Origin: Urophycis tenuis
Taxonomy: Eukaryota > Chordata > Actinopteri > Gadiformes > Phycidae
DNA: 64,000 nt
NCBI GenBank assembly: GCA_036785325.1
Contig: JAXIVH010000043.1
Span: 1,460,579 to 1,524,578 of the forward strand
Direction of reading: 5' to 3'
Both the position numbers and the translations under genes were made by a program. The notes under the pieces are model-generated. The model searched no databases, was not told the origin of the DNA, and worked only from the letters and a program-made list of their open reading frames with translations. Shown here piece by piece: positions 1 to 64,000 of the stretch (position 1 is its first letter; each line of letters starts with the position of its first letter).

Positions 1-685
1 CTTTGTTACAAATAATATCGTCTACAGCGGATATTGACAAACCTATTTAGTTTTGCAGCTCATCTGTTAAACTGATACGTTGGCTGATTTATCAAAATGT
101 ATGCAATGTAAGGAAGAAATAACTCAGTGTCTAAAAGTCAGATATTCTTATTGTGTGTACATGTTGACATGTTTTTAAAAAAACATTACAGCGTCACCTA
201 TTTTTGGACACATACTTCCTTTAATTCAAACAAAACATTGCTTCTGTTGTACATAAAACCCACCCCAGATATATTTTATAATCCAAATAGCAAATGTTAG
301 TTCCATAATTCCATAAACATAGCAGAAAAGAAACAGAAACAATTAACTATATTTGTTGCATGCAATACATAATGCAAAGTCTGCGCTCTGTCCTCAATGC
401 ATTACAATGCATTCAGAGCCGGACATCGCAAACATAACTTAAGGAAGTCCTTTTCCACAAGGTCACAACTCCTGTCCTTCAAATAAACAAAAAAAAGTAT
501 CTGCTTGTAACCGTTTGACCAGCAGAACAGCACATAGTGTTCCTGTCTTCAGTCGGGAGCCAGAGTTAATTATTGCAGTATTTCTATTGCAAAGCTTTAA
601 AAAAAAAACAACATGATGGAGATTGGCGCAGGAATGGGTCTGTGGAAGACTGAAACTGTCCATCTTCTTTCTCCTCTGCACCTCC
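1..685 (-). other. trim24 3' UTR and downstream DNA
   Basis: AT-rich sequence below the trim24 stop with no supportable gene. An ATTAAA hexamer on the minus strand (plus TTTAAT at 220-225) is a possible poly(A) signal; no AATAAA is seen on that strand. The 3' UTR extent is inferred only. Confidence 0.35.
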
Positions 686-22738
<22,053 letters not shown>

Positions 22739-23260
22739 TTTTTTGGATGTATATGTTACGATATATTGACTATTTTCCAATGAGATAACCAATAAGACCG
22801 AACGTCACGTTTGGAAACAAACAATTGTTTACAAAGCTAAATATGATTACGAAATGATAACGTTATGGGTGCCATAACTGACGCCGGAATAGGTTCAGCT
22901 GTGGACGTTGCATGTCTCGAAACAGCATAATAACAGGAATGGTGACAGAAATAGCATCCAATTCCTTCAAATAATAGCATCCACTTCTCTCCGTTCAGTC
23001 GCGACGTTAGCTTCGCTAGCTTTCTTTAAAACTAGAAATAACGAGGACGTAGACCACCTTATACCACATTCCCTTCGCTTGAAGAGTACTTCTGTGTTGT
23101 ACGTTTAACTAGAATTACGCCGAGTGTTTAAATGATGAAGTTATAGTCGATTTTTGATCTGATTTTTGATGAGTGAAATGCTAACTTCTAAACACAGAGG
23201 TTTTCTTCTTCCTCTTCTTCGTTTGTATTTAATGGTGACGTTCTGACATCACATCGGAGC
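22739..23260 (-). promoter_or_regulatory. trim24: presumed trim24 promoter and 5' UTR
   Basis: Sequence just upstream of the trim24 start codon. It contains an ACGTCACG (CRE-like) site near 22803 and a second TGACGT near 23237. No TATA box is clear. Assignment rests on position. Confidence 0.4.
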
Positions 23261-24467
23261 ATTACTGCCACCCACTGGACTGGAGTGAGGATCATTAGAT
23301 TGATAGCATCCTAATCATTCATAAACTGCATATGTTTCAATAATCAACGTCAATCATGACATCAATTAATAACCAAACAACCTCTACTCTGTTGTTGAAG
23401 AAGAACCACAGAACCACCCGGGTTGTTTTCTAATGCACAGTCAGTTCTCTGTACATACTCATTAAGTTAAGAGACATAATTAAATTCCCATAAGATGATA
23501 CTGAAAATAAGGCAAAAATATAAGCCCTCTTTCCACATTGTTTTATTTTCAGCACAATGTCACCCCATTCCCAGAATGCCGCCCTTACATCAAAGAAGGG
23601 AAATGGTTAATTAAAGATTCTTGCCAGCTGCAGACGCATAAGGAGTCTCTGCTTACTTAAGACCAGCAATTACTGAGGCTAGTCTGGTCATTTTTTCCCT
23701 GGCTTATTTCTTGTTTGTTTGGAAGTAGTGGTCTTGCCTTTTTATACAGTTATTTTGTTCACCTTTTCGACTTGGTACAAAAAGCAAATGACTCTGAAGT
23801 GAACTACATTTCCATTTGCCTCTGTGTCTCCCTCTGTTATCCTCCAGGCTGACCAACATGGCTCCAGACGTCCAGCAACAGAGACCTGAATGGACGCCAT
23901 GGCGGTGGTCCTGCAGCAGCAGATCATGCTCCAGACAAGCCGGTAGAGTTATCCACCAGCCCCAGTGGGTCCTGCTGATCCTGCTCCCAATGCACTCCAC
24001 CCAAAGGTCCCGCCCCTGTGTTCAACACCGACCAAGGCTATGGGTCCCCCGCCATGCCTGAGTTCCTCCTCCCGGGAAGCACTTTGGAGATGAGAAGGCT
24101 CTCATTTGAGCCTTATTATATATGGACTTCTTATAGATCTGTCTCCACAACCTGATCACCCTATCCACAGCCAGGCATATCATTTGGCAGTGGAATGGTG
24201 AGTGGAGAAGCTGTACCGAAGCAGTGAGCACATGGAATCGCTATACGCAAAACAGCCTCCAGTCCACCTCAACTCGCAGCATGTTACCCTTCATGTTTCA
24301 GATGGGAGCCCCATGGCTCTTTCCCAACCAGGAGGTCTTTAGAGGTGTTTAGCAACTAGTCGATGTAAGTGCACCTGGAAAACAGCATGCACTTCCCTGC
24401 TGAAAGCAAGCCTATAATATACCAATCATACTCATTGCTCTGGCTGAGCAATGAGTGTTCAGGTAGA
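23261..24467. other. intergenic DNA, nothing recognised
   Basis: Between the divergent trim24 and kdm5a genes. No splice-flanked coding segment or repeat family could be supported here. Confidence 0.5.
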
Positions 24468-24822
24468 GTGATTGCAGGTAGCTGGGTAGACAGGGTATGG
24501 TAGCTGGGTAGACAGGTAAACATAGGGGTATGGTAGCTGGGTAGATAGGTAGACATAGGGGTATGGTAGCTGGGTAGACAGGTAGACATAGGGGTATGGT
24601 AGCTGGGTAGACAGGTAGACACACAGGTGAGGTAGCTGGGTAGATAGGTAGACACACAGGTGAGGTAGCTGGGTAGATAGGTAGACACACAGGTGAGGTA
24701 GCTGGGTAGACAGGTAGACACACAGGTGAGGTAGCTGGTAGATAGGTAGACACACAGGTGGGGTAGCTGGGTAGATAGGTGGACACACAGGTGGGGTAGC
24801 TGGGTAGACAGGAAGACACAAC
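24468..24822. repeat. minisatellite, ~37-bp unit
   Basis: About nine copies of GTAGCTGGGTAGACAGGTAG followed by ACATAGGGGTATG or ACACACAGGTGAG. Confidence 0.93.
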
Positions 24823-25199
24823 ATCCAATTGTTTCATTCAGGTGGAAAAAAAGGCTTGGATAGGCTTATAAAAGGCCTGAAAGAGAAGTTAAGAAGGGAC
24901 AGACATTACATTGAGGAGCGCGGATCTACATTTATGATACTTCTTTTATTTTATTCCATTGGTGGAACCAGGCTACCTCTCATTCATAGAGATGTAAATA
25001 TAGCCTATTTTATTCTATTTCTTTGTACTCTCCCAATAGCAGTTCACAGAGATATTTATAGAGCTTGTAATGTAGTGTGAGGTTGTTTTCCTCCTAGTTT
25101 AACATCTTCCAGCACAGTCTAAAATTTCCATGAGAGGTAGAATGCTACAGAAATTTGACATAACAGTGGACCAAAATACATTTTAACCAGACGTCCATC

Positions 25200-25296
25200 G
25201 TAAACGACATGTCAACATGACATGACATTGTCATGACATGACATGACATTGTCATGACATGACATGACATGACATTATCATGTTGACATGTTGACG
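25200..25296. repeat. ATGACATGAC repeat with internal symmetry
   Basis: Tandem CATGACATGACATTGT units bracketed by inverted ATGTCAACATG and CATGTTGACAT, so the whole block can fold back on itself. Confidence 0.75.
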
Positions 25297-25832
25297 CAGA
25301 ACCAATTCAATTGAAAAAGGTGTGCAACTGTTTGGCATTTAATTGCTTTCCCAAGTAAGTAAAGTTGCTGTTGCCATGGTAACTGAGGTTCACTAACGTG
25401 AACCTGCGACCCTCAATTGTTGTGCTTTCTTGTGAGGAATCTTGTGAGGAATTATGGAATTAAAGCTTATGGGTATTGTAGTGGATGTCATTATAACAAG
25501 TTACATTAATAAGTACATATTCTCATATTCTCATATCATAATTACATATTATCAGCAATGAAGGTAAAACAGTTACATGTATTAGCTGTAGCATAAAATA
25601 ATGAAATAATGTATTCCCTTGTCAAAGATCATGAACAAATTGATTTGCTGAATTCTTTCTTATATAAGAAGCCTTTATCTGTAGTTTGACCCAAAGTAAG
25701 CCACATTATAAGTTTTGCTCTTAGGCAAACATACTGGTTGATGAGTGTTGTTAAACTTGAGACCGGGGGAAGGAGGTGAAGAAAGAGCTAAGTAAGCTCT
25801 TAATTAACCTGTTGGTCAACGTCAAAAGGAAG

Positions 25833-26470
25833 CTCCTTTTGACATTCATCCAAAACCCAATTCTTTTGGTCATTACCGAGACCAAAGAATCGGGTTTTGG
25901 ATGAATGTCAAAAGGAGTTTCCGCAGCAGCATTGGTAGAAGAGGGGTATCTGTGATCCGGGAAACATCTGTTAGGATGCCCCTCACCCCCAGAGGTGCTC
26001 CGGGCCAACCGCCATAGAACATTCTGTCTTTGTCGTTGTACAATTACAATACAACGAAAAGAGATCTCTGCATTCAACCCATCACTACGAACAGTGGGTA
26101 GCCTGGGGACAAACTCCAGGTCCACTGCCTAGTGCCTTGGTCAAGGGCACCAGCAGGGGTATTAACCTGACAGGGATGTCCACTTACATTTGGGGCATTT
26201 TAACCTACCCCCTGGATTTGAACCATGGACCTCCTTGCTATGGGAAAACAATGCTAAACACCGTGCCACGCAGAGAAACCCAGAGCCGCCCTGCAGATTG
26301 GAGGGGTTCTGTCTGCCGGCTGGCCAGGGAACCCCAGGGTGAGCTGCAGGAAGTGGCCCAGGACATGGACCCCCGGGCTGCACTGCCTGCCCTACTGCGG
26401 AGTGGACATGTGCAAAGAAAAATGGATGGATGGAAGAAGTGTTGTTTTATTACACACTGGCATTCTAACA
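25833..26470 (+). mobile_element. LINE 3'-end-like remnant with a long hairpin at its left edge
   Basis: GGATGCCCCTCACCCCCAGA (25976) and the later GGCCAGGGAACCCCAGGGTG, CCCAGGACATGG and a (TGGA)n end at 26430 resemble the 3' region of a common fish LINE. A near-perfect ~39-bp inverted repeat occupies 25833-25917. The family is not assigned. Confidence 0.5.
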
Positions 26471-26978
26471 ATGGCATGTTTGCTGTTGTTTTCTCATTCA
26501 TTTAAAAAGTGTGACTTGTGGTGAAATAATTAAACACGTTCTAATCTGAGTGGAAATGTAGTCTTGTCTGCTGTCTGATTTGAGTGAAATGTTTGTTTGT
26601 TTTCTTCACTATTAACTGTCATGGAGTCCTCAGGTGGAGCGACCATCTCAAACATCCTGTCCACGGTCAAATCCTTGAAACTGTTGGCCTGATAAAACGC
26701 TTGATCTGTTTGATTGAGGGGCCTGCCCATTTATCAAAGTACTTAACTTGACTATCAGTTGGTATTTATAAGACAAAAGAAACTGCTTGCTTATGCTGGC
26801 CATATTTGGTAATTCTGTATGACAGACAGACAGCCAGACATAAATACTTTCATAATTAAGTAAAAACAGTAAAGCAGTGTATAACAGTAAAATATCAATA
26901 TAATATATAACATAACACTATAAGGCCAAGAGGTAAAATTCATTGTTATTCTTAGATTGTTCTCTGCAATTCTGATTA

Positions 26979-26980
<2 letters not shown>

Positions 26981-27017
<37 letters not shown>
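26981..27017. repeat. TA microsatellite
   Basis: AT dinucleotide tract in the trim24-kdm5a intergenic region. Confidence 0.92.
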
Positions 27018-27020
<3 letters not shown>

Positions 27021-27279
27021 ATAATAGCCAATCATCTGATAATAATCATCATAATCATCTAATATGTACATAGTATGCTCCATTAATAGAATGCATTTCT
27101 TTTTTTTTTCCAAAATCAATGTCAACAATCATGCACACATTATATGCCTTTAATCGTACCACGTTATTACATGCAAAAATGTTTTAAAAAAAAATGCATT
27201 GTACTATTTTCTGTATCCGGTCAAGTGATCATGGTCACTGTATTTGCAAATATTTGTCTTATTACATTTGTGTTCTTAT

Positions 27280-27281
<2 letters not shown>

Positions 27282-27349
<68 letters not shown>
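27282..27349. repeat. GT microsatellite
   Basis: About 34 GT units, followed by a pyrimidine-rich stretch and an exon-like segment at 27403. Confidence 0.95.
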
Positions 27350-27350
<1 letters not shown>

Positions 27351-27611
27351 TCTCTCTCGGTCTCTCTCCTGCCCCCTACCGTTCTGTCCCTATTCCTACA
27401 GTGGTGGTCTACTTTGTGTTCAGGCGGAGGTCGCGGAAGGTGATGTTATTAAGTATGTGATTAGTCCATCCTAGGATTAGCAGCGGTTAGCAGAGATAAA
27501 GTCAACCTCCGTTGCTTAATTTATGAGCGCTTCGCGTTCAGAAGTCTGGTTTTTGACATTCATAAGCGAGGGCCTGCTGCCGAAGAGCAAGACACAATGC
27601 TCCAATCCCTG

Positions 27612-28513
27612 CAAGATTGCTAGCTGCTAGCTACTAGCCACCTACACAGCTAACTGCTATTTGGTAGCTACCTACAGCTAGTAGGTAGCTAGCTGATTGC
27701 AACCTGGGGTCTATCGTAGTTATTACCATAGTGCCTACTGGTCATTAAAAGGTTCGCATCGGGGCTGTTAGTATTTAGCTTCTATGAGATGATCTCGGAT
27801 CAATGACTGCACACGATCAGCTGGCTAACGATGCCTTCTGAGGACATGGATGAATGGAGTTGCTTCACGTCAACAGTACACGTCTGCGCTACGTTTAGCA
27901 CACGTTCCCAGTACTTCTAACCCAGGAGTAAAAGTCTGCTTTGCTGAGCTTGAAGAGGGACTGCAGCACCCAGCAGAACTGGTAGACCACCAGCCCTGCT
28001 GAATCTACGCCACACCTGACGGTAGAGGACCCAGGCGTGTCTGGTCTCCGGTGCCATCGGGTGTCCTGTTTGTATGTGTTTTGAGGGGTTATGATGGCGC
28101 TTCGGACTGATCCTGCCCTGCGACCTGGGTAGCTGTAGACCCGGGTAGCCGTAGACCCAGGGTGGCAGGTGGGGGACCCGGGGGAGAGGCACCAGGACTT
28201 GGGTATGGGACTCACAGATTCCGGACGACTAATAATGTTTTGAAACAAGTCCTTCCGTTTTTGTGGGACTATTTTGAACTGGAGTGTGTTTTGCGACTCG
28301 TCGTTACTTATTCACATTTTCATTAGATTTTTTTCTGAAATTTCAAAATGGAACATCATGAAAGACACGGCGGAAGTTAGCAGAGACGAAAAGCTGCAAT
28401 TGTTGCAGACTGATCATGGACTGACGCATTTCGTCTCTTTTTTACTGAGATTGTAATCTTATTTAAAGACAATCTTTCTAATAGCTTGTGGATATTTTAA
28501 AGCCTATATAAAG
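27612..28513 (+). promoter_or_regulatory. kdm5a: presumed kdm5a upstream/5' UTR region
   Basis: The 900 bp before the kdm5a start. A TAGCTAGC-rich cluster lies at 27612-27700, and a TATATAAAG motif at 28505-28513 touches the ATG. The true transcription start cannot be placed from sequence alone. Confidence 0.35.
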
Positions 28514-58214
<29,701 letters not shown>

Positions 58215-59040
58215 CGCTCTGAGCGCCGCGATTGCCCGCTCGTCGGCCCGACAACCATCCGGGGGAACTGAAGAGCTTAGCTCGTTGGCTAGCTCGTTAG
58301 CAAGCACTCGGACGACTGCTGACCTAGCTTTTTTGCTAGCTCGTTAGCTAATATTCAGAGGAGAGTGGAGTTGGACTGAACTGTACCACACACACACACA
58401 CACACTGCACCCCAACACACACGTCATATGTAACATGCAAACTGTACAGTATCATAACACACCCTGTACCATATTCTCTCACACATAGCAAACACAAACA
58501 GTAAATGTAGCAAAAACCAGCCTTTACAGCCCAAGGACTTGTTTTGATGATAACTACAATGATGATGAGGAAGAGACTCTGAAAGGGAGGGTAGGGCTCC
58601 TCATCACCTTCCTCCTAGATGATGATGATGACGGTCATTCAAACTCTAAAGCTGCGAGGGGGCGATGATGTCATAGGCCAGTGGCGAGCAGGACCAATCA
58701 TCTCCATCAATCGTCTGTCTGTGTTTCTTAGACTCGTTGACCCCTGTAAAAGGTCACGTCCCGTCTTGGTCAGTAGACCCTGATCAGACCAAACGGATGC
58801 CCTCCGGTCGTTCTCTCTGATCGGCTCTCTGGGTCCCTGCCGCCATTTTGGACCCGTCGGTTGGCCATGTTGGACGTGCCCACCTCTCCACCTAAAGCAG
58901 CTTCAACAGGCCGGCCTCACCACTCGACAAAGCGCTGTGACGTAGTGGATAATTTATAATGTACATACATGTGTCAAGCAATTCATTGGATTGTGGCTTT
59001 TTTTTATTTACCAACTTTAATAAACTATTCCTAGTCAAAT
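58215..59040 (+). other. kdm5a: kdm5a 3' UTR
   Basis: Follows the stop codon. It contains a TAGCTCGTTAGC-type cluster (58270-58350) and a CA repeat, and ends just after an AATAAA at 59019-59024. Confidence 0.7.
59019..59024 (+). terminator. kdm5a: kdm5a poly(A) signal AATAAA
   Basis: Canonical hexamer about 800 bp after the stop codon, on the coding strand. Confidence 0.65.
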
Positions 59041-59184
59041 GAGTTGAATGGACTTTATTCATCAAATTATTTCTACATTACACATGCATCCTGATTTCCT
59101 GAGATTTGGTGCAGAAAGAATAAACACTAAATATACAAAATAAGTTATCTTTCCTATTAGCTATTATTTTATTTATATTATTAT

Positions 59185-59189
<5 letters not shown>

Positions 59190-59229
<40 letters not shown>

Positions 59230-59270
59230 GTATATATATATATGTATATATATGTATATATATATATGTG

Positions 59271-59301
<31 letters not shown>

Positions 59302-59362
59302 GTACAGTATATATATATGTTTGTATGTATGTATGTATGTATATATATATATATATTCTGTA
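59190..59362. repeat. TATATG-rich microsatellite
   Basis: Compound TA/TATG repeat between kdm5a and slc6a13. Confidence 0.92.
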
Positions 59363-59584
59363 TACACACACACACAATAAATCTATAGATAAACCACACT
59401 GCCGTTTATCCATTTTTTATGAAAACTCATTTTAAGATCAAAGGTTTTCGGTAAAGGCCAGTTAATTTTGAACAGAAGACTGCTCATGTTTGGTCACACG
59501 TGTGCGTGCACTCACTGGGACATTGATACCGCATGATGTTGACAGGTCAAGACGTGTGTAGGGTTAAAACAATGTGTGAAGGAT

Positions 59585-59645
59585 GAGATCAAACTTTATT
59601 AATCCCCTAAGGGAATTTGGGTCGCCATAGCAGCCAGGGTACATC
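59585..59645 (-). mobile_element. LINE 3'-tail-like remnant
   Basis: AAACTTTATTAATCCCCTAA followed by GGGAATTTGG: on the minus strand this is a typical CCC..GGGGATTAATAAAGTTT LINE end. Confidence 0.5.
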
Positions 59646-60384
59646 AACATGCACCAGAATGCAAGGCGTTGGGCTGGCAAGACTTCCCTGACCCGATGAA
59701 GGGCTCTCAGGTCAGAAGAGGTGAAGGACCACCGGGTCAGAATGGCACTTGGCTTGGTTATGTGGGTCAAGACCTCAGAAGAGAACTCTGTTAACATAAC
59801 ATCCAGCGTTCTGTTTGATTCGTGCTTTTGAATAACTCACCTGATGGCGAATCGTCTTCATAATTCCATCAAGTTGCGTCACGTTCTTATAATCAAAATC
59901 TGTCAGCTGATCCTCATTGCCCCCCGGTGTGGGGATGCACAGGAACACAGCTGGGTCCAAACCGCCTCAAACCGCCCCCGACCGCTGGCCCCGGTGCATT
60001 GTGGGCGTGTGCTGATGCAGTTAAGATGAGTGAGGATGACACGACGACTTTGCAGGCCGTGCTGTATTATTAACAACCACTAACTGCCGTCGCAATACTT
60101 CACTCATTGTGTCATTATCCGTCCTGTTTCTTGGTTTGATGAAGGCATGCGGTTCCATGTTTGTGTGTGTTATGAGGGCTTTCAACTCCCACGGGAGGTA
60201 GTAGTTGCTAGTAGTTGCTATTAGCAGGAACCCTAGCAGTAGGAACTAAGTGTTGCAGACCAAGCACGTGCTTACCGGTGGTACGAGAAGCCGAGCCATT
60301 TTAGACAAGAGAAAAACTCTGATCATAGACACATGCAGACACAAGGCCATCCATCACAGTGGCCCAGCTGGGCGTGAAAGGGAG

Positions 60385-60590
60385 AGAGAGTGGCTTGGGG
60401 GCTCAACCACCACTAGTGCCCCAACTATGTAAGCCATACACCTTTTTAGTGGCCGCAGGTTCGATTCTCACGTCTTCCCACTTCTACACTATGAGGTGTT
60501 CCCCCTCTCTCTCTGGTAACCCTGCTTTCCTGTCTGTCTGCACTCTCCCTGTCAAAAAAAGGCGTATACAAAAGAGTCAGAATCAAGAGA
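60385..60590 (+). mobile_element. SINE-like remnant
   Basis: CGCAGGTTCGATTCTC (B-box-like), then CTTTCCTGTCTGTCTGCACT and CCTGTCAAAAAAAGGC, resembling the body and tail of a tRNA-derived fish SINE distinct from the family at 32866. Confidence 0.45.
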
Positions 60591-60977
60591 TGGCTTCAAG
60601 TTTTAAACTATCTTTCAACTTTTAACATCTGCGATTAACAAAGTGCCATATTATCTGAGTGAGAGTTGAGAGCTGAGAGGTCCCCAGAAGGTTGGGGAGG
60701 TTTTCACTGATTTGACGAGTGAGTGGGAGTGCATCAAAATCCTATTGTCTCCGTGAGGCCGGGTGACAAAAGCCCCTGATAAAATCTCATCACCACGTCT
60801 GCGGGAGAAGGTGTGAATGCGACTTGTGTTTACAGGTTGAAAGTGTTGCTGATGGTGTCTTTGATGAGCCGTTGGGTGAATGTGTGGCGTTGTATGCATC
60901 CTATTTTAGCCCTGTCCTTCGTCCCTACGGGGATAGGGCAGAGGAAGAGACTTTGATCTAAACAGGGCAGGCAGGCA

Positions 60978-61007
60978 GGCGGGGGTGGGGGGGGGGGGGG
61001 GGGGGGG
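60978..61007. repeat. poly-G tract
   Basis: Near-pure G run about 170 bp before the slc6a13 start. Confidence 0.93.
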
Positions 61008-61019
61008 CCGACAGCAGGG

Positions 61020-61173
61020 GTCCAGAGTCAGTACTCTGTGGCCCCTCCCCCCTCCCCCAGCGCGGGTCAGTTAAATACTAAAACCTCCAGATCAGTGATC
61101 AATACGCTGAAGCAGAAGACCACAGACGACTTAGAGAGAGAGAGAGAGAGAGAGCTATAGAGAGACAATCACG
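61020..61173 (+). promoter_or_regulatory. slc6a13: presumed slc6a13 promoter and 5' UTR
   Basis: CCCCTCCCCCCTCCCCC (possible Sp1/KLF sites) then TTAAATAC (TATA-like) near 61071 and a GA repeat before the ATG. Inferred from position and composition. Confidence 0.4.
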
Positions 61174-62410
<1,237 letters not shown>

Positions 62411-63029
62411 GTGAGACCCCCACCCCTGGCCTGCAGCGCCAGAGTCTGACAGGGCGTCACGGGGGGCCGCAGAATGTGACACCCCCCCGAGTCCTCTGAA
62501 GGCCAAAGGGAGAAGCCCCCCGAAATCCCAGAGGGTCGTAGAAGCCTCCAGAAGGAACACAGAGGAGGGGTCTCGGCTCTCAGCTCTCCTCCCTAATGCT
62601 CTGTGATAGTGACACTCTTTCACGAGTAAACCAACACCAACGCCAACCCAGGAGAGTCTAGTGCTGAGGGTGTTTGATCCCCTGTCTGAGTTCACTGTTG
62701 CTGGATAAAAGTGTTTGCTGGAGGACTAAGAAGTGAATGGTGGCCCCTGTGTCCCCAGCATCGCTTTGTTTCCTGTCCGGGCGTTTGATCCAGAGTGTGT
62801 TTTCTGAGACGCGGTGTGCGGCCATGCTTGTGTAGCTGCCCTACCCCCTCTTGAGCCTCTATGGGGTGGCGGAGGTCAGGGGTCACAGGGTCAAGGGGGG
62901 TCAAACAGCTGTTGTTGCTTGTTCATCACGGCCCGGAAACAGCTGGTCCCGTGGAGAGGAGCGAGCTCTGAACCGAGACATGTCCAGCAGTACCGATCTG
63001 CTCCAGCACATCTGAATAAAGATGGACTC

Positions 63030-63240
63030 TAACTGTAGTCCTCGATAAGGCTCTGGTTGTAGTTCTATAACAGGCTCTAGTTGTAGTTCTATAGCAGGCT
63101 CTAATTGTAGTTCAAGAACAGGCTCTAGTTGTAGTTCAAGAACAGGCTCTAGTTGTAGTTCAAAAGCAGGCTCTAGTTGTAGTTCTAGAATAGGACAGGG
63201 GTTGCAGTTCTAGAACAGGCTCTAGTTGTCTAGGCTGGGC
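63030..63240. repeat. minisatellite, ~29-bp unit
   Basis: About seven copies of AGGCTCTAGTTGTAGTTCAA in slc6a13 intron 2. The rest of the window to 64000 shows no further exon. Confidence 0.88.
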
Positions 63241-64000
63241 TATAGTTCCAGAACATCTCTTTTCAGCAGTACAGCACAGTTTTTGTCTGATGCTCTTGGC
63301 GCTCAACATGATTAAGATTTGGAAAATCTTATTGGCTATCAACAGGGTGGCAGAAGATTGTCTTTGATGTACAATAGCCATATCTTCTCAAGATCAGAAT
63401 TGGAAAAGTATACAAGATAAGGTCATTATGGAGGTGGGTGGGTGTCACAGCAGACGTACAGGACAGTAAGTAAGAATGTATCAGCGATAGTATTTTGAAA
63501 ATACAAATATCCAAAAATCAAAAAGTGGAATTCCCAAGTACTTTTAAAAGTACTATCAGGTACTGATATACTACTGGATACCCTGAAGATACTTTCCACC
63601 CTAGCTTCTTGAACACATTGGCGATCCAATCTTGTTTGACAAAACTATTTCATTCCACTGGAGCTAATGTCAAACAGAGGGATTTGATACAAGTGAGTGT
63701 AAATTGCATGAAGAACACAGCTCCTTAGATCTGTTATTATAACTATTTACCATTCTGTAATATAGCAGACACTTTCAGTGAATTCAGACCCGCCTTCAGG
63801 AGCAGGTAGGGGTTAGGGCATCTCCACACTCTGTAGGGAGGAAAACACAAAACACTTTTTGAACACATAAAAAAAGGACAGAAATGGTACAATAAATCAT
63901 TTACACGTAGCACATAGCAGTAGTTCATGCTTGTCCTTCTCTTGCTGAGGAGACCTGTGCATTCGCCGCTGCTCTGACTTGATGGTTCAGGCGGTCAGCG

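Noticed and set aside
22739..22792. Upstream extension of the trim24 N-terminus
   Set aside because: The frame upstream of the MDENSEN start has no ATG (it opens with TTG), so the ATG at 22738 is preferred.

Overview
The window is vertebrate nuclear DNA, almost certainly from a ray-finned (teleost) fish. The genes have many short exons with GT-AG introns. Their proteins match vertebrate families. Introns carry tRNA-derived SINEs, a Tc1-like element of the type common in fish, a small hAT element, MITEs, LINE 3' tails and very many mini- and microsatellites. No prokaryotic operon, CRISPR array or viral locus is visible.

Three genes account for the coding content. (1) Minus strand, 22738 to 686: a complete TIF1-family gene, best matched to trim24 (RING, two B-boxes, coiled coil, PHD, bromodomain). 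I assembled 19 coding exons by eye. They join in one frame to 1339 codons. The bromodomain appears to lack its acetyl-lysine-binding Asn, and the last exon adds a long acidic tail with eleven 12-residue repeats. (2) Plus strand, 28514 to 58214: a complete kdm5a gene (JmjN, ARID, PHD1, JmjC, C5HC2 zinc finger, PLU-1 region, PHD2, LxCxE motif, PHD3). Its 29 coding exons join in one frame to 1754 residues, and the Fe(II) ligands are intact. (3) Plus strand, from 61174: the first two coding exons of an SLC6 GABA/betaine/taurine-type transporter, probably slc6a13. The gene runs off the right edge.

The order kdm5a then slc6a13 on the same strand matches human 12p13.33 as I remember it. The human TRIM24 gene is on another chromosome (7q), so the head-to-head trim24/kdm5a pair looks like a fish arrangement. 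All the genes can be linked to chromatin reading or erasing (trim24, kdm5a) or solute uptake (slc6a13), but nothing in the sequence shows that they work together.

The noncoding DNA is dominated by tandem repeats, many starting within about 5-40 bp of a splice site. Some overlap the splice signals: a 106-copy CT tract is the polypyrimidine tract of a JmjC exon, a minisatellite contains the acceptor of exon 18, a duplicated in-frame donor follows exon 17, and a duplicated acceptor precedes the PHD1 exon. I did not find a convincing new multi-gene system. The most notable points are the altered Trim24 bromodomain and tail, the changed Kdm5a C-terminus, an unusual TM1 residue in the transporter, and the repeat/splice-site associations. 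Exon boundaries were read by eye from splice consensus, frame closure and remembered homologous proteins; no alignment or transcript data were available.
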